From Scortum barcoo (Eukaryota > Chordata > Actinopteri > Centrarchiformes > Terapontidae), in the NCBI GenBank assembly GCA_023238725.1, contig CM041541.1, positions 7,474,884-7,538,883 of the forward strand: DNA of 64,000 bases, written 5' to 3'. The notes beneath the pieces were generated by a model that was given only the letters and a program-made list of their open reading frames with translations, had not been told where the DNA came from and did not search any database. This document shows, piece by piece, positions 8,814 to 64,000 of the stretch. The translations under genes and the position numbers were made by a program. Position 1 is the first letter of the stretch; the number at the start of each line of letters is the position of its first letter.

Positions 8814-11464
8814 GTGAGGATTATCTGTTTCTGTTACATATGATTGTAATCTAGAAGTCTGCGGTTTGAGAAAACTACAACAGATATCTTGAGGACCAAA
8901 CTCTGTGTGCATGTGTGTGAAGGTATCACTGGCAGTGGCGGACATCCTGGTGGGCTTGGTGGCCATTCCCTGTGCAGTGCTGACTGACCTGGGTCAACCT
9001 CGTCATGACCTGCCCCTCTGCCTGGTGGTGCTCAGCATCCTGATGGTGCTCACACAGGTGGGAGCGATTACCTGGTGATTGATGCCAGGTGGATTCCTGC
9101 AGAGCAAGAGCATGACCTGCTGAGCTGCTCTGTTTCTGACCAAGAAGCCTTATGGAGATTCAAAGGCTGAAACTTATATTTCACTTTGTAAAAAAGCAAG
9201 AAAATGTCCAGTGTTTTTAAAAGACAAAATTGCAACACCGCACCCCTAAATATCTTAAAATTTGAATTACAGACTTTAACATGGTGCACTAATAAACCTC
9301 TCACTGTTAAATGGATAAAAATTGCCATCGAAAGTGGAATTAGCAATTGCCAGATTAAGGAAAATATAAAATAATGATCTTCATGTTTAATGATAAAGCC
9401 ATGTTGATGTTACAGATCTTTAAAAATACATCCTACTAGAAAAATAAATCTGGGAGTAAAAAATTTCATTTTCTGACATGTGTTCCCCTCCATCATTTTA
9501 TACAGTCCCTTGATACAAAATTATTCTGACCTCTGACCTCCACATTTGAAGTAAAGGGATCATTACTCACCAGCTGCTATAGGTGATGAAACAGTGGAGA
9601 GTAATAATCTTTTATTTTGCTTTTAAATTGCAGAAGCTTTAAAGCCTCCTCCTTTCTCTTGCAGAGCTCCATCCTCAGTATGTTAGCAGTAGCAGTGGAG
9701 CGGTACGTGGCCGTCCTCCTGCCCTTCCAGTACCAGCGCGTCATGAGCTCCACCAACGCCCGGCTGGCCCTGCTGGTCACCTGGGGCCTGGGAGCCATCT
9801 CAGGCTCGGTGCCGCTCATGGACTGGCAAAGACAACCAGCAGACTCTAAGTAGGAAGAGGAGGAGGGGAGATGGGTGGGATGAGTAAATGAATGAGTGCA
9901 TGGTGAAAAGACTGCAGGAAAATGCAATGAAATGAATAAATGAATGAAGAACTGAATAAAGAAAACGTAAATGAGGGTAAATGGTGCCTGACGCAAAGAT
10001 GACTGAATGAATGAACAAATTCAAGGGGAAAGGCAGGTGAATTTTTATGAATGAATTAAAAGGAGGGTGAATGAATACATGAATTAAAGAAGTCAGGAGA
10101 ATGACAATGAATGAATGGAAAGCTTGTGAGAAAATGAAACAAGCTGAATGAGCAAATTAGTATTTGGGAAGATTTCAAGAACATTAAATTAGTGGATTGA
10201 TGAATAAATGAATAAATGAATGAAAATGGTGTACGTATGGGTGGGGAATTGGAGAGAAGAATGAATAAATAAATAAATGGGAAGTTTGCAGGTAAATGAA
10301 AGAATGAATGAGTAAAGATAGGAAAATGGGAAGTACATGATGTCAGTGGAAAGATGCCTGAATTAAAGTATGAATGGATGAAAAGGTGGCCAGGTTATTA
10401 GAACGAATGACTGAATGATGGGATGAAGACACAAAGCTGTCGTGTTTGTATCAGTAGCTAAATGGAAAGATGAAAGATGGAAAGATTGCAGAGAAATGAA
10501 TGAACGAGGCCATCAAAATAGCTTATCTATCGCATGTCGCATATCGATGAAAGGTGAATGAATGAATGAATGAATGAACATAATAAAGAAGTGACAATAG
10601 CATGTATAACTGAAGGTAATATATTGTTAGTATTGATGACCAAATTAATCCATGAATAAAACCTTGCAGAAAAATTTAATTAATAGATGAATGAATGAAT
10701 GAATGAATGAAAGTAAACATATGCCTCTCTTTCATTCCAGCTACTGTATCTTCACTTGTGTGGTGGACATGAACTACATAGTCTACTTCAACTTCTTCTG
10801 CTGCCTCCTGATTCCGCTGGTGGCCATGTGCATCATCTACGGCCACATCTTCCTCACCGTCCGCCGCCAGGTCAGACGCATCGCTGTGACCAGGGGAACC
10901 GCGGTGGTCAGGCGAGCTTCTGGTAGTGGTAGTGTGACAGAGGATGCTGGGAGTTCAGCTGTTGCCGGAACCACAGTAGGTGGAGCAGACACGGGGACAG
11001 AAAAGGAAAACAGGCATTCGAGAAAGGCTGGAGAAGAAGTCGAGTCTGGCATCGGGTCTCTTATTGACACTGAGACGACCACTGTCTTTACAAATCCAGG
11101 ACTCAGTACTGCCTCAGCTGGATCTACCTGCTCCAGGTCTGCCTCCACTGATCCCCATCCAGGAGGGTCCAACGAGTCCACAAGCAACAGTCGCACCTGT
11201 CAGGAGCTGCGTAAGGCCATGTCCCTCTTCCTGGTCCTGTTTCTCTTCATTGTGTGCTGGATGCCCATCCAGGTCATTAACTGTGTCCTGCTGCTCTGCC
11301 CACAGTGCAAGGTGCCCATGTCGCTCACGCTCGGGGCCATTTTGTTTTCCCACGCCAACTCGGCCCTCAACCCAATCCTGTACGCGTATAGGATGAGGTC
11401 CTTCAGACACACTCTGATAGGAATGTGGAGAGGACTGTGGCGCATTGGGCCAAAACACCAATAA
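8634..11464 (+). CDS. Adenosine receptor family GPCR (A3-like), complete, four coding exons
   Basis: Class A GPCR of the plasma membrane that should bind extracellular adenosine and signal through G proteins. Exons 8634-8813, 8923-9057, 9665-9849 and 10741-11464 join to 407 residues. Seen: N-terminal NGT glycosylation site; GN in TM1; LAVAD in TM2; VLTQSS in TM3 (pocket Thr); ERY in place of DRY; FTCVVDMNYIVYFNFF in ECL2/TM5; CWMPIQVIN in TM6 (pocket Asn); SHANSALNPILYAYR in TM7. SLFLVLFLF in TM6 and SHANS in TM7 resemble A3 rather than A1/A2. Odd: ICL3 is about 110 residues (mammalian adenosine receptors have a few dozen), rich in Ser/Thr/Gly with an RRAS kinase-type site; the ECL2 Glu is Thr; TM6 His is Gln. 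Start: ATG 8634 gives a normal short N terminus; an in-frame ATG at 8568 would add 22 residues. Subtype is uncertain. Confidence 0.9.
8923..9057 (+). CDS. Receptor coding exon 2 (TM2-TM3)
   Basis: 45 codons from VSLAVADILVGLVAIP to SILMVLTQ, including the TM3 Cys that bridges to ECL2. AAG acceptor, GTGGGA donor; phase 0 both ends. Confidence 0.9.
9058..9664 (+). other. Receptor intron 2
   Basis: A 607-bp AT-rich intron. I see no repeat or RNA gene in it. Confidence 0.55.
9665..9849 (+). CDS. Receptor coding exon 3 (TM3-TM4)
   Basis: 185 nt from SSILSMLAVAVERY through TM4 (LALLVTWGLGAISGSVPLM) to the start of ECL2. Acceptor TTGCAG; donor AA|GTAGGA splits an Asn codon. Confidence 0.9.
9850..10740 (+). 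repeat. Receptor intron 3 filled with degenerate (GAAT)n repeats
   Basis: Over most of this 891-bp intron the motif AATGAATG and one-step variants recur, with purer runs at about 10557-10580 and 10687-10710. It looks like an old decayed tetranucleotide array. Confidence 0.75.
10741..11464 (+). CDS. Receptor coding exon 4 (ECL2, TM5, long ICL3, TM6-TM7, stop)
   Basis: 724 nt from acceptor TTCCAG. TM5 IVYFNFFCCLLIPLVAMCII, about 110-residue ICL3 (roughly codons 214-325), TM6, TM7 and a short tail ending PKHQ with TAA at 11462-11464. Confidence 0.92.
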
Positions 11465-12716
11465 AACTAACTAAACTAAGAAGCCTAACAACTTGAATCA
11501 AAAGTGATTTCTTACTGCTAACTGACTCCAAAGGACTGTAAATAAAAGGTTTAATCAACATATCCTTCTGGAATCAGCCAATAGCAAGATAAAAGACTAT
11601 CCATCATTCATTGAAGCCAAGACTTCAATAGACTACTTCAATACATGTAAATTACACACACACACACATTCAAATATTCCCTTCTATTATTAATTTCAAA
11701 GGTCGTTGTTTTCATTTCTATGTTTCTATTTTATTTACTGTTACTGTAAATACTGTATTATATATATATATATTTCTTGTATTTCACATCTGAGCTAAAA
11801 TGTGTTGGACATTTTGTAATTGTTAAAGATGTGGTTGATGTGGACATTAGGAGCTGTAGGATCAGATACAGTATATGCAATCAGGTTTATACCATACTTT
11901 CATACATAGATTTGCTCATTAAAGCTGTTTTCATGGCTCACAACTCTGTTCTGGCTTAATTTCAGTGATCTTATTAGCTTATTAGTTAGTCATGTTAGTC
12001 TTATTAGTTTCATGTTTTCAGTGAAAAAGCTTCAAGAGTAGCTGTTGTACACAGTGGAACACCACAGCTAAACAGACTGAGATTTTCCTCAGGAGAGGGG
12101 CGAAAGGAGAAAGAATAATGTACTTAAATTTATCAGGTGGACACAACTGGATACAACTCAAAATAAATGTTTATGTTGATCTGTATCTGCTGGATGTATA
12201 AATGAGGAGGTTTGATAGTGTTTGCAATTTTAAAAGGTTCAATTTTAAAAGGTTACACTGCCCCCGAGTGGTGAAAAAAACAAATGCACATTTAAAGACA
12301 GATTGTGTGCACTGTAATAGACAGTAATGCATCATATTTTATAACAAACTTTTAATAAACTTTTTAAACTTTTAATAAACCTGTGTACATATTTTTCAAA
12401 ATATAAATATAAAACATAATTGCATTTAACATTTTATTAACACTGTCTGTACTCAAAAGCACAACTCCACCAAGATTTGAATAACTGACTTTATATTTCA
12501 GGTCGATGTTTTAGTTTATACTTGTTTACATTGTAGACTAAGAAAATGTGTTCTGCACACTTGTCTGTGTAAATATTGAATAAATGAGTTGTTCTATATG
12601 AACGGATGATGGATGATGTATAAGTTGCACTAGATTGCACTTCGACCCAGTTTTGAGGTCACGTTTTTGAATGGACTGTAGGACACTTCCTGTGTAGACC
12701 AGCTTTTCAGAATAAA
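11465..12716 (+). other. Receptor 3'UTR and downstream region with candidate poly(A) signals
   Basis: Candidate signals on the plus strand: AATAAA at 11541, ATTAAA at 11918-11923 (followed by GU-rich sequence) and AATAAA at 12711-12716. A short (CA)n and a (TA)n lie at 11653-11667 and 11759-11772. Which signal is used cannot be told from sequence. Confidence 0.45.
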
Positions 12717-12796
12717 TGTTTTATTTATTTTGCCTTACACTTAAACACAACAAACAACAAGACAAAGAGGCGAGTCAAGTCAACATAACTGCGTGC

Positions 12797-12802
12797 TTTA
12801 TT
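12797..12802 (-). terminator. dmd: Probable poly(A) signal of dmd
   Basis: AATAAA on the minus strand. It gives a dystrophin 3'UTR of about 2.6 kb, close to the 2.7 kb of mammals. A further minus-strand AATAAA lies at 12720-12725. Confidence 0.55.
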
Positions 12803-14109
12803 GATATACAGTAAAGCATTTTATAATACAGTAGTAAGGCATATATTTGGTGGAATCTGATATGTTGTGAAGTATTGACGCGTTATTTGAAAAATGCTGT
12901 GAAAATGAAACACAAACATTAGAAATGACAAAAAAAAAAACCCAACAAAGAAATCAATGAAATTCAGTGTCTGGATCAAAACAAAACCGTCTTGGATCAT
13001 GCTGCAAGAATATGACGCCAAAAAACACACAAGTGTATAATGCCGCGATGCTCACCGCAGACTTCTCTGAGTGGTTATACATTAAATAAGGATGGAGTTT
13101 ATTTAGTCACACATGCTAATATCAGAACACCTCACACAGCACAAAACAAAATTGCTCTTTAACCAAAGACAAAATGTAACACTCTGCTAAAATAAACGCA
13201 TCCTCCACACAGAAAACACATATCTAGTATGTCCCAGGTATGACAGTAGTGCACACGGATTCATTTGATTTGTGTGAAATGCTAGCTTTTATACTTGAGT
13301 CATATAAATCTCTGATAAAGATGAGAAATGCAGTGAATGCATCCGAACATTCAGATCAGAGTCTCCTACAGTGCAGTCGAACACGTGCGGAGCGATCAGG
13401 ATATCTGACGTGAATCAAACAGCCAGCGGTAATCTATTAATAATCGACAATCTGAGCGCGAGGGTGGCATCGAGTACAGTAGAGAAATTGCTTCCGAACC
13501 AGACTTTGACACGAGGTAGAGCTTACGTTACTGGGCTTCCAAAATAAAACCTGAAATACTTCTGTTCAAACTGCAGCCGTTCAAACTCAGAATTCATTTC
13601 CTCAAAATAATCTCAACTAGCAGCCTTGTAACACTGTAGTGCTCAGATTAATTTAAAATCACATTCTTCCAAGTTCCTCTTACAGTACTTCAGACAAGTA
13701 GAAATGCTCAACTTATACAAAAAGCACAGTGTGATGTGTGTACTGAAAAGGCCCTAAAAACACACTTGGAGAGCGTCTTTGTGATAAAAATTTAAGTAAA
13801 ATCCTTACCGAAGATATGCCAGTGCAGCAATCAGGAGTTATTTTCCTGTCAAGGCCTGATGCAGAACTGAAGATAAATGCCTGTACTTTAAAAACATTTC
13901 ATCCCGGCAGCTTTGATACAACAAATATTCAAATTTCCTTCCTCATAAAACATTTGGAGATTAACTTATTGGAAACACCTCATTATGATTGGTCAGAAAG
14001 TCCACAGGGAGCTTTTAAAATGAAATTTTACTTGAATATTATATCATCAGGCAGAGCTTTACTCAAACTGTCAAAATAGTTGTTCAATATCTTGTGTGAC
14101 TTTTAACAG

Positions 14110-14163
14110 GCTGAGAAAATAACCCTGATGACCTCATAACGACATCATCAGGGTTATCTCAGC
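14110..14163 (-). repeat. Long hairpin in the dmd 3'UTR
   Basis: ATAACCCTGATGA (14119-14131) and its exact reverse complement (14145-14157) enclose a 13-nt loop. Outer GCTGAG/CTCAGC arms (14110-14115, 14158-14163) add six pairs beyond a 3-nt bulge. On the dmd transcript this would fold as a 19-pair stem. Confidence 0.85.
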
Positions 14164-15421
14164 TTGAGCTTGGAGACTAAAACCATTGGAAAACTATTGA
14201 TAAATGTCCGCTGTAAAATGGACGCATTAAATGTAAATTTAAGTGGACTCTTACCAGGCACAGAGTGTCTACGAGTGGAATAATGGGAAATGTAGTGTAT
14301 AAATATAAATAGTAAATAAAATCAATATTTCAATTAATAAGGATGATAAATGTAAGATAGTCCACTGAGCATTTCTGGTACCAAGAAAAACCACTTCAAA
14401 AAAAAAAAAAAAAGATAACTGACGCTTTTTTTCATTCAACTAATTATGTAGATCGATTATTGGCAAATGGAATCCAAATGATGTCCAATTACGACTACTT
14501 ATTCCAAATTATGGACATTAGCTCTGAGGTGACCTTGTTGACTCGCCTCGGTTCTGAATAGGGCCCATTACGCCGTCTGTTTATGCACACAGCACACTGT
14601 GTCGCAAACAAATACAGGGATAAAAAAAAAAAAAACCCTATTGCCATGGAAAACGTTAATAATAATAATAATAATAATAGGGACGATTAACAGACTGATG
14701 GATGGATAGACGGACGGATGAGTGAATGAATGAATAATTCAAATATAACATGAGGTTTTTCAGCCAAAGCCAAAAAAAAAAACCCAAACTGTAATGTAAT
14801 GTGGAAACTAGGCACCACCACACACACGAATACACACACAAACACACACACACACACACACAATCTCACAGACAACGTACTGTAAAGATCCAGGATGCCT
14901 GCATTACCTTGACAGTAGTGTACGCTGTTATAGAAAGACATTTTCCTCTTAGAAAGCACCCTTATGTTTACAATCATTCTTTTTTTTTTTTGATACAAAT
15001 GTCTGAAATGCTTTAGCTGTTTCCCCAATTACAAAGAGATGGCAAATATTCGACCACACTGAACACACTTACTTGTATGTCATCTCTCTTTGTTTCCCCC
15101 CTCCCGCCCACCCTACTCTTGTTTTATACAATTGCATAGAAGTTTAAAAACCAGCCTCTGTTAATAGTAAAACAACTTCAGGACGCTTTTTTTTAAGAAA
15201 CTACTGAAATCTACAAGTTATAATGTTTTTCTTTTTTTTTTTTAAACGCGTCGTTGCTGGAATCCGCAATCCTTCACAAAAATAGACGTTATATATTCTC
15301 TTTGTAAACTGTGTTTCCGATCCAGTTGTTTTGACTAGAAAAAGCATGCGACAGGTAGGGAGGGAGGAGGGGGGAGGGCGCGGGAGCTGAAGGTTGAGAA
15401 GGGGCGGGGTTGGGGGTTAGG

Positions 15422-61339
<45,918 letters not shown>

Positions 61340-61376
61340 CTGATGGGGAAAGAAAGAAAGACACATATTAACATGG

Positions 61377-61408
<32 letters not shown>

Positions 61409-64000
61409 GACGGACGGACAGATGGACGGATGGATGGATAGATATATAGATGAACAATTTGCCTTTTTTTAGCTATTAAGACATTTGATGAGGTCATCAC
61501 AAATTGAGAGGGGCATTTTCCACAGTTTCTAATGTTTTATAGACAAAACTATTGATCAGTTCATTAAGAAAATAAGATTAATAGACAATGAATAATTGTT
61601 AGATACAGCCCAACATCTAAAAAAGATAGATACTATAAATGCAGTCTCTAGACACAAATGTTTTTTCAGCTTACTTGCCCATTTTAACTTCTGTGTTTTG
61701 AATTTATTTGTCTTTTTTAACATCCATATTTCAGAGGGGTTAAATGTATCTCTCATCAGGCAAAGAAGAAATATAATCTTGAAATCAATAATGTTAAAGG
61801 CCACCAGAAAATGTTCAGCTCCAATACTTAGTCAGAGTAATGAACAGCTTTATAATGTGATAATGGGAATACACTGGGGGGGGGTTGGTGTGCGACACAT
61901 GATACACATGTTTCTCTTGCAAAGAAACAGCACTGTGAGTACAAGACTGGGAAGACAGAGGGAGAGGATGTGGGAAGACACACACAAAGACAAGCATGGA
62001 GGAGATAATTGAATTTGTAGTGGAGGAATTAGAGAGGATGCAGTCTCCTGTGAGTCTCCTTCAGCTCTGAATGAGCTGTCTATCTAGATGGAGTTGAGAT
62101 AATTGTGCCAAATCAGCATGGCTGTGTAGGTGCATGCAGGGAGACGGGGCTAAACCCAGCGGGGTACACACTCGGGTCTCCTGGCTCACAGATTCCCATC
62201 TAAACTGCAAACTCTTAGCTTGTCATTGATCCAATACAAACACCTGTTTATGTAGACTGTTTCTGCAGACACTGATTTTACATTATCATATACTTTATCT
62301 AGACTTGAGTGTAACTTTCATAATATATGTGATGTTTTTAATAAAATATGGACTCAAAATGAAACAGAAATCAAGCAGAAAACCAGCTTGCTTAAGTGAT
62401 AAGATATATATGTCCAAGTAATAGAAATCATGTTGCGATCAGTCACTTCACATGAGAACTGACAACAAGCCTGCAAATACTAAATATACTCACAAAAACC
62501 GGCAGATGTTTCTAAAAACCATCAGTAAAACACCTGGCTAGAGTCAGGGGAAGAGAAAGATATCTATAAGACTCTTTAAGATTTACCAGTAAAGTAAATA
62601 AGTTCAGACCTGTTCATCAGAAAGTAATGACATTCGGCCACTAACGCAGGGGACGACAACTCCCAAAAGCAAACTTTTCAAATAAAAAATTTGAGGTAGA
62701 CTGGAATAAAATCCAGTCCAATCCAGTCTAGTTTAAGTAACAGATTAGATTTATCAGAGACACAACATTGGAAAACAGTTTGTAATACTAACACAACTCT
62801 GGAAAAATGTTCACAGCAGCAACTATTTTATCTTTTGTTGTGATGGTCATGAGGTAAATTGTAAAAAACTCGATTTTTATCAGCGGTAGTAAATGAACCG
62901 GCCTCCTAAAAACCATGAGGTTTGATGGTGTGAGCTAATGTGAGCCACACAACCTTAGATGGCTTATATCACACAGAACGCCTAAAATCACTTCCAAACT
63001 GTTGCCCAGTGAGCCTGAAACAAGCATACATTCATTATTTATGAGACAAGTGTATCTCTTATCAACGTTTGTGACACAATTCCAGCATAAGCCTAAGCTA
63101 GGATGAATACATTGCGGCAAAATCGAGGAAACTTTCTCAATGCTTCCATTAACGCTCTCTAATCTGATGTTTAATTCCCATAAAAAGCCAGCTGATACTT
63201 GCAGGCATCATTTCAGTCCGGCACCAGCTCTCGCCAGCTAGCTACACCCTGAACGTCCCTGGAGGAGCCGCTGCGTGTCTGTAATCACTGATGCTTCCAG
63301 ACACAATGTTCAATGATCTAATGTTCCCAGGCAACACACGCAGCTCCGGGCTGGCATGCGGAGCTTTGGCACACGCTGATTAGTGACAGATTTTTGTTCC
63401 AGGAGGTAAAAAAGTGAATCATTGGAAGCTTAAAGGCGTCTCAACTTTCTTTGATAGAAGTCTGGAAGCTGAGGGACTGAAGTGGGTTATTATCCAGTCT
63501 GAGTGGACAGATTGGCTGATTAACCACCCAACCTTTTATCCACAACCCAAATGAGAAGGCCGCTGATGACATACTGTCTGGGGAGAGTGTGTTCATGATT
63601 CATGCTCGGAGATGAGGAGCAGATGAAGATGAAGATGAAGATACTGACAGTGATGACCAGTCCTTTTTTTTTTGTTGGCCTTTGATGTGACATGAAACCA
63701 AACGATCAAATTACCTTTGAGTCCACCTCACCCAATCCATTTCTGCGTGAGTTGCTTTTCCCTGTATCCACAGTAACCTAATCAGAATTGCACAAACAAG
63801 GGGAGTGGGATTGTTGAGGAGGAATTTGTCGCAATTACTCAGAGTGCACTGTGTTCCTGCAACGACCAATCAGCTTCGACCTTTTAGGCACGAAAGAACA
63901 CCGTGAGCCGACTAAACTGACCTGAATGAGCAGGTACAGCACAAAACACAAACACCCGTACACACTGGCACACACAATACAACAAATGCAAGAACACAAG
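61340..64000 (-). other. dmd: dmd intron 60 (runs off window)
   Basis: 2.7 kb without a recognisable exon 60; apart from the GGAT repeat I see nothing further. Confidence 0.5.
61374..61443. repeat. (GGAT)n-type tetranucleotide repeat
   Basis: About 17 units of GGAT with GGAC/AGAT variants, 35 bp upstream of the exon 61 acceptor on the transcript side. Confidence 0.93.

Larger units (their letters stand above)
12785..15421 (-). other. dmd: dmd 3'UTR (exon 79, untranslated part)
   Basis: About 2.6 kb between the stop codon (15422-15424) and the AATAAA at 12797-12802, without another supported exon. Contains poly(A)/(T) runs (about 14398-14413, 14622-14635, 14979-14991, 15231-15243), an (AAT)n at 14660-14680, a (CA)n at about 14840-14861, and the 14110-14163 hairpin. 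Confidence 0.75.

Noticed and set aside
10837..11461. Overlapping antisense and alternate-frame ORFs of 80-138 codons inside receptor exon 4
   Set aside because: They are shadows of a GC-rich coding exon; no splice context or family similarity.
61374..61443. CRISPR-like repeat array
   Set aside because: Simple GGAT tetranucleotide repeat without spacers, in a vertebrate intron.
61340..64000. dmd exon 60 in the last 2.6 kb
   Set aside because: Searched for the conserved STLEDLNTRWKLLQ-type end before a GT donor; none seen.

Overview
This is a 64 kb window of vertebrate nuclear DNA, almost certainly from a ray-finned (teleost, probably percomorph) fish. Three spliced genes were recognised by conceptual translation of exons bounded by AG/GT signals. 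Their compact introns, many (CA)n tracts and teleost-type DNA-transposon relics give the lineage. There are no bacterial-style operons, CRISPR arrays or phage genes.

Layout. (1) Positions 1-5704, minus strand: the 5' eleven coding exons of gtf3c3, the TPR subunit of RNA polymerase III factor TFIIIC; its 3' end lies beyond the window edge. (2) Positions 8634-11464, plus strand: a complete four-exon class A GPCR of the adenosine-receptor family, closest to A3 in TM6/TM7, with a roughly 110-residue third intracellular loop. (3) Positions about 12785-61339, minus strand: the 3' third of the dystrophin gene dmd. It matches exons 61-79 of the human gene, mostly with identical exon lengths, a 2.6 kb 3'UTR, and the intronic Dp71 promoter and first exon (start codon 52168-52170). 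The receptor and dmd converge tail to tail; their candidate poly(A) signals lie about 80 bp apart.

The rest is intron and intergenic DNA. It holds a hAT-type MITE with a perfect 8-bp target duplication, a Harbinger-like MITE, a broken Tc1-like element, several abundant fish interspersed repeats, long microsatellites (including about 66 CA units) and small tandem duplications.

Two coding exons carry frame-breaking insertions relative to otherwise conserved reading frames: a 5-bp tandem duplication in gtf3c3 exon 6 and a single extra base in dmd exon 76. Each is either an assembly error or a real loss-of-frame allele. Other points worth attention are a Trp-to-Phe change at the first signature residue of the dystrophin WW domain, a candidate exon 78 with an in-frame stop, changed ligand-pocket residues in the adenosine receptor, and two long near-perfect hairpins, one in the dmd 3'UTR and one upstream of the receptor. 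I did not find a wholly new system; the interest lies in these gene-level anomalies.
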